From assembly GCF_000377005.1 (NCBI RefSeq), contig NZ_AQYB01000032.1, positions 62,001-126,000 of the forward strand: a stretch of 64,000 nt of DNA, in the 5' to 3' direction. Of this stretch, positions 60,787 to 64,000 are shown piece after piece; the first letter of the stretch is position 1; the number at the start of each line of letters is the position of its first letter. Made by a program: the position numbers and the translations under genes. The notes under the pieces were generated by a model. It did not search any database, was not told the DNA's origin, and worked only from the letters and a program-made list of their open reading frames with translations. Source of the DNA: Streptococcus minor DSM 17118 (lineage in GTDB: Bacteria; Bacillota; Bacilli; Lactobacillales; Streptococcaceae).

Positions 60787-63120
60787 ATGAAAAACGAAAT
60801 TAAAACATTATTAGAAATGAATGGTCCCCTCCCCGTGGACCAGCTAGCAGATCAACTGGGAGTTTTAAAAGCAAAAAATTTTACTGAACTCATCAAGTTG
60901 ATTTCCAAAATGGAAAGTAGACGGGAGCTGATTTTTACAAGAGATGGCAAGGTTGATTTGCCACCTAAAAAGCAAAAGAAACAGCCAACCGTAACGGGTA
61001 TTTTTAGGGCTCATAAGAATGGTTTTGGCTTTGTATCTGTTGATGAGGAAGAAGAAGACCTTTTTGTTGGTCGCAATGATGTCAACCATGCTATCGAAGG
61101 TGACACAGTCGAAGTCATCATCACAAAAGTTGCGGATCGGATGAAGGGAACTGCAGCGGAAGCGAAGGTCATTGATATCCTAGAGCATGCCCAAAAATCA
61201 GCTGTCGGACTCCTGATTTTGGACGAGGAGAAGCCGAAATACGCAGGGTATATCAAGTCAAAAAATCAGAAAATCACCCAGAAAATCTATGTTAAAAAGA
61301 CACCGTTGGTCTTAGATGGTACGGAGATTATCAAGGTCGATATTGAAAAATATCCCAGCAAAAAACATGATTATTTTGTGGCTAGTTTACGAGAAGTAGT
61401 TGGTCACAAGGATGATGCGGGGATGGATGTTCTGGAAATTTTAGAATCCATGGATATTGTGTCTGAATTTCCAGAAGCTGTCTTGGCAGAGGCAGACCGT
61501 GTGCCAGAAGCTCCATCTGAGAAGGATATGGAAGGTCGTTTGGATTTGCGGGATAAAATCACCTTTACCATTGACGGTGCAGATGCTAAGGACCTAGATG
61601 ACGCTGTCCATATCAAGCAATTAAAAAATGGCAACATAGAACTGGGAGTTCACATTGCTGATGTTTCTTATTATGTGACCGAAGGGTCTGCCTTAGATCA
61701 GGAAGCTCTCAGTCGTGGGACTTCTGTCTATGTGACTGACCGAGTGGTCCCTATGCTACCAGAGCGTCTCTCCAATGGAATCTGTTCTCTTAATCCCGGT
61801 GTAGACCGATTGACTCAATCGGCTATCATGGAGATTGACAAAAAAGGGCGAGTGGTCAAGTCTTGGATAGGTCAAACAGTGATTAAGACAACTTTCCGTA
61901 TGACTTATTCGGATGTCAATGACATGCTAGCTGGAGATGTGGAGAAAATTGCTGAATTTAAGACAATTATGCCCAGTGTAGAGCTGATGGCCAAGCTTCA
62001 TGCCACGTTAGAAGCGATGCGCATGCGCCGCGGAGCTCTCAATTTTGACACCAGTGAAGCTAAAATTCTAGTCAATAAAGAAGGACTACCAGTCGATATT
62101 GTTCTCCGTCAACGAGGTATTGCTGAGCGGATGATTGAGTCCTTTATGTTGGCCGCCAATGAGTGTGTTGCTGAGCATTTTGCAAAACGAGAGTTGCCCT
62201 TCATCTATCGGATTCATGAGGAACCAAAGGTTGAAAAGGTGCAGCAGTTCATTGATTACGCGAGTACCTTTGGTCTTCCGATTCGTGGGACTGCCAACTC
62301 TATCAGTCAGGAGGCTTTGCAAGAATTGATGGAGCGCATCAAGGACGAACCTTATGCAGAGGTTCTTAATATGATGCTGTTACGTTCGATGCAACAAGCC
62401 AGATATTCCGAGCACAATCATGGTCACTATGGACTTGGTGCGAAGTTCTATACCCACTTTACTAGCCCGATTCGGCGGTATCCTGACCTTTTAGTACATC
62501 GTATGGTACGGGAATATAGTCAATTGACCGATGAAAAAATTGCTCATTTTGACCAAGTCATTCCTGAGATTGCCAAGCAAACCTCAAGCTTAGAGCGTCG
62601 TGCCATCGAGGCTGAACGAGAAGTTGAGGCGATGAAGAAAGCTGAATTTATGCAGGAATTTGTTGGTCAGGAGTTCGATGGTGTCATTTCCAGCGTGGTT
62701 AAATTTGGACTTTTCGTAGAACTCCCCAACACAGTCGAAGGTTTGATTCACATTACCAATTTGCCTGAATTTTTCCACTACAATGAGCGAACTCTCAGTC
62801 TTCACGGTGAAAAATCTGGTCTTGTCTTTCGTGTTGGTCAACCCATTCGCATCAAGTTAGAGCGAGCAGATAAACTGACAGGTGAGATTGATTTTATCCA
62901 CGTAGTATCAGACCTAGATATTTTAGAAAAAGCTCCCAAAAAGGATAGGAAAGAAGCCTTTCGCAAAAATCGAAAGACATCAGATGGCAAGAAAGCTAGA
63001 TTTGCCCGAAAAAATGATAAAAAAGTTTCATCAGGCAAGACTAAGAAATTTTATAAAGATGTAGCAAAAAAAGGAGGAAAACATGGCCAAGGGCGAAGGA
63101 AGAGTCGTCGCGCAAAATAA
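60787..63120 (+). CDS. rnr: Ribonuclease R
   Basis: RNase R is a 3'-to-5' exoribonuclease that degrades structured RNA and works with SmpB-tmRNA. 777 residues: winged helix, two cold-shock domains ([19 protein letters not shown]), the catalytic RNB domain with [27 protein letters not shown] (in part; Asp ligands in [11 protein letters not shown]), an S1 domain ([22 protein letters not shown], in part) and a Lys-rich tail. ATG 60787 follows TAAAGGAAAC. The end overlaps smpB by 38 bases, so the two are coupled. Confidence 0.97.
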   Translation: MKNEIKTLLEMNGPLPVDQLADQLGVLKAKNFTELIKLISKMESRRELIFTRDGKVDLPPKKQKKQPTVTGIFRAHKNGFGFVSVDEEEEDLFVGRNDVNHAIEGDTVEVIITKVADRMKGTAAEAKVIDILEHAQKSAVGLLILDEEKPKYAGYIKSKNQKITQKIYVKKTPLVLDGTEIIKVDIEKYPSKKHDYFVASLREVVGHKDDAGMDVLEILESMDIVSEFPEAVLAEADRVPEAPSEKDMEGRLDLRDKITFTIDGADAKDLDDAVHIKQLKNGNIELGVHIADVSYYVTEGSALDQEALSRGTSVYVTDRVVPMLPERLSNGICSLNPGVDRLTQSAIMEIDKKGRVVKSWIGQTVIKTTFRMTYSDVNDMLAGDVEKIAEFKTIMPSVELMAKLHATLEAMRMRRGALNFDTSEAKILVNKEGLPVDIVLRQRGIAERMIESFMLAANECVAEHFAKRELPFIYRIHEEPKVEKVQQFIDYASTFGLPIRGTANSISQEALQELMERIKDEPYAEVLNMMLLRSMQQARYSEHNHGHYGLGAKFYTHFTSPIRRYPDLLVHRMVREYSQLTDEKIAHFDQVIPEIAKQTSSLERRAIEAEREVEAMKKAEFMQEFVGQEFDGVISSVVKFGLFVELPNTVEGLIHITNLPEFFHYNERTLSLHGEKSGLVFRVGQPIRIKLERADKLTGEIDFIHVVSDLDILEKAPKKDRKEAFRKNRKTSDGKKARFARKNDKKVSSGKTKKFYKDVAKKGGKHGQGRRKSRRAK

Positions 63121-63550
63121 GAAAGCACGTCATGATTATACCATTGTAGACACTATTGAAGCTGGCCTGGTTCTAACAGGAACGGAGATTAAGTCTGTTC
63201 GAGCAGCTAGAATCAACCTAAAGGATGGTTTTGCTCAAATCAAACATGGGGAAGCCTGGCTGGTCAATGTCCACATCGCCCCTTATGAGGAGGGCAATAT
63301 CTGGAATCAGGACCCAACTAGGACACGTAAGCTACTTTTACGTAAAAAACAGATTGCCCAGCTAGAGGGTGAGGTCAAGGGAATGGGGATGACCCTAGTT
63401 CCTCTAAAAGTATATATCAAAGATGGTTTTGCCAAGGTCTTACTTGGATTAGCAAAAGGAAAGCATGACTATGATAAACGTGAGTCTATCAAACGTCGCG
63501 AGCAAGAGCGGGATTTAAAACGGACCATGAAAGCTATCAATAGTCGATAG
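63083..63550 (+). CDS. smpB: SsrA-binding protein SmpB
   Basis: SmpB carries tmRNA to stalled ribosomes for trans-translation. 155 residues: the OB fold opens [25 protein letters not shown] (in part), and the basic C-terminal tail ([20 protein letters not shown]) enters the mRNA channel. ATG 63083 with AAAGGAGG lies inside rnr. Coupling with RNase R matches their joint role in clearing faulty mRNAs. Confidence 0.98.
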   Translation: MAKGEGRVVAQNKKARHDYTIVDTIEAGLVLTGTEIKSVRAARINLKDGFAQIKHGEAWLVNVHIAPYEEGNIWNQDPTRTRKLLLRKKQIAQLEGEVKGMGMTLVPLKVYIKDGFAKVLLGLAKGKHDYDKRESIKRREQERDLKRTMKAINSR

Positions 63551-63558
63551 GAGAAAAG

Positions 63559-64000
63559 ATGACACTAAGAGCCTACAAACGCATGCCTATCTGGAACCGA
63601 GAAACGGTACCACCAGAAATCACTCATAAGCACAATACTAAGGTTGGAACTTGGGGAAAAATAAAAGTGCTCAAGGGTCAACTACAATTTGAAGCTATTT
63701 CAGATGACAACGAGATTGTCTCGGTTGTCGTTTATGGTCCGGAATCAGATATTCCCATGGTGGAGCCCCAAGCCTGGCATAGAGTGACACTTTTGACAGA
63801 GGATACAGAGTTTTTCCTAGAATTTTTCTGCACAGAAGAAGATTACTTAGTTAAAAAATATGGCTATACCAGAACCCATTCTGAGGTTATCGAAGCTCTA
63901 CAAACCATCACTCAGCCTTGCAAGGTGTTGGATTTGGGCTGTGGTCGAGGACGCAATGCTCTCTATTTGGCTAAGAAAGGTTTTGATGTGACAGCTGTAG
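63559..64000 (+). CDS. tehB: TehB-type SAM-dependent methyltransferase, 3' truncated by the window
   Basis: The first 147 codons are visible. An N-terminal domain of about 110 residues ([18 protein letters not shown] at the start) resembles the DUF1971 cupin-like part fused to TehB in some bacteria. The methyltransferase begins with [19 protein letters not shown], the SAM-binding motif I. TehB methylates tellurite and possibly other toxic oxyanions. AGGAGAAAAG precedes the ATG, eight bases after smpB. The order smpB-tehB is as I recall in pneumococcus. Confidence 0.9.
   Translation, partial: MTLRAYKRMPIWNRETVPPEITHKHNTKVGTWGKIKVLKGQLQFEAISDDNEIVSVVVYGPESDIPMVEPQAWHRVTLLTEDTEFFLEFFCTEEDYLVKKYGYTRTHSEVIEALQTITQPCKVLDLGCGRGRNALYLAKKGFDVTAV

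Noticed and set aside
1..64000. CRISPR arrays, BOX or RUP repeats and complete IS elements
   Set aside because: Reading through the window, I found no regularly spaced repeats, no BOX or RUP consensus and no transposase frame.

Overview
The window is a streptococcal chromosome segment, most likely from the mitis group (S. mitis, S. oralis or S. infantis-like). The reasons are low GC, strong Shine-Dalgarno sites, many extended -10 promoters (TGnTATAAT), and runs of genes in the order I remember from pneumococcus: SNF2 helicase-murC-mltG-greA; yidC-acyP-rRNA methylase; murI-NTPase-yfcE-CBS-xerD-like-scpA-scpB-rluB-yidD; rpmG-secG-rnr-smpB-tehB. These assignments rest on motif recognition and recall; no database search was run. 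I see no complete insertion sequence, prophage, integrase or CRISPR array.

Layout. 0-6 kb: truncated SNF2 ATPase, then cell-wall genes murC and mltG, then greA. 6.4-9.3 kb: two tandem secreted trypsin-like proteases with the same C-terminal repeats. 9.4-14.7 kb: yidC and acyP on the minus strand, then an rRNA methylase, an HD protein, a Bax-inhibitor-like protein, lysA and yneF. 14.8-20.6 kb: nine tightly packed or overlapping genes running from wall-precursor synthesis (murI) through nucleotide clean-up to chromosome segregation (scpAB), rRNA modification and membrane insertion (rluB, yidD). 20.6-31.2 kb: trmL behind a hairpin that covers its ribosome site, an FMN riboswitch with ribU, a PAP2 phosphatase, minus-strand oatA-like, MORN and phosphatase genes, a LOG protein, a cyclophilin lipoprotein, ftsK and a glyoxalase-fold protein. 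31.3-39.9 kb: rplK-rplA with two L1-type mRNA motifs, a MurJ/YtgP-type flippase, pyrH-frr, cvfB, phoH and small genes. 40-44.5 kb: a two-gene ABC system, a phosphohexomutase and alanine dehydrogenase. 44.6-48.6 kb: tRNA-Thr and a PatAB-like exporter pair behind a leader peptide and attenuator. 48.8-49.5 kb: a solitary DpnI-type endonuclease. 49.7-52.8 kb: HAD phosphatase, ybeY, dgkA, era. 53.2-55.8 kb: a Nudix gene split by an AT-rich three-gene cassette (GNAT fused to a PUA-like domain, ASCH protein, P-loop kinase). 55.9-64 kb: aminotransferase, orphan amino-acid binding lipoprotein, mutM, coaE, rpmG, secG, rnr, smpB and the start of tehB.

Most of the window is housekeeping. The accessory parts are the protease pair, the DpnI gene, the cassette in the Nudix gene and an apparent deletion scar between coaE and rpmG. 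The best candidate for an undescribed system is the GNAT-PUA/ASCH/kinase cassette at 53485-55418: three coupled genes with their own promoter and base composition unlike the neighbours, lying between two Nudix-gene halves that do not fit together as one interrupted gene.
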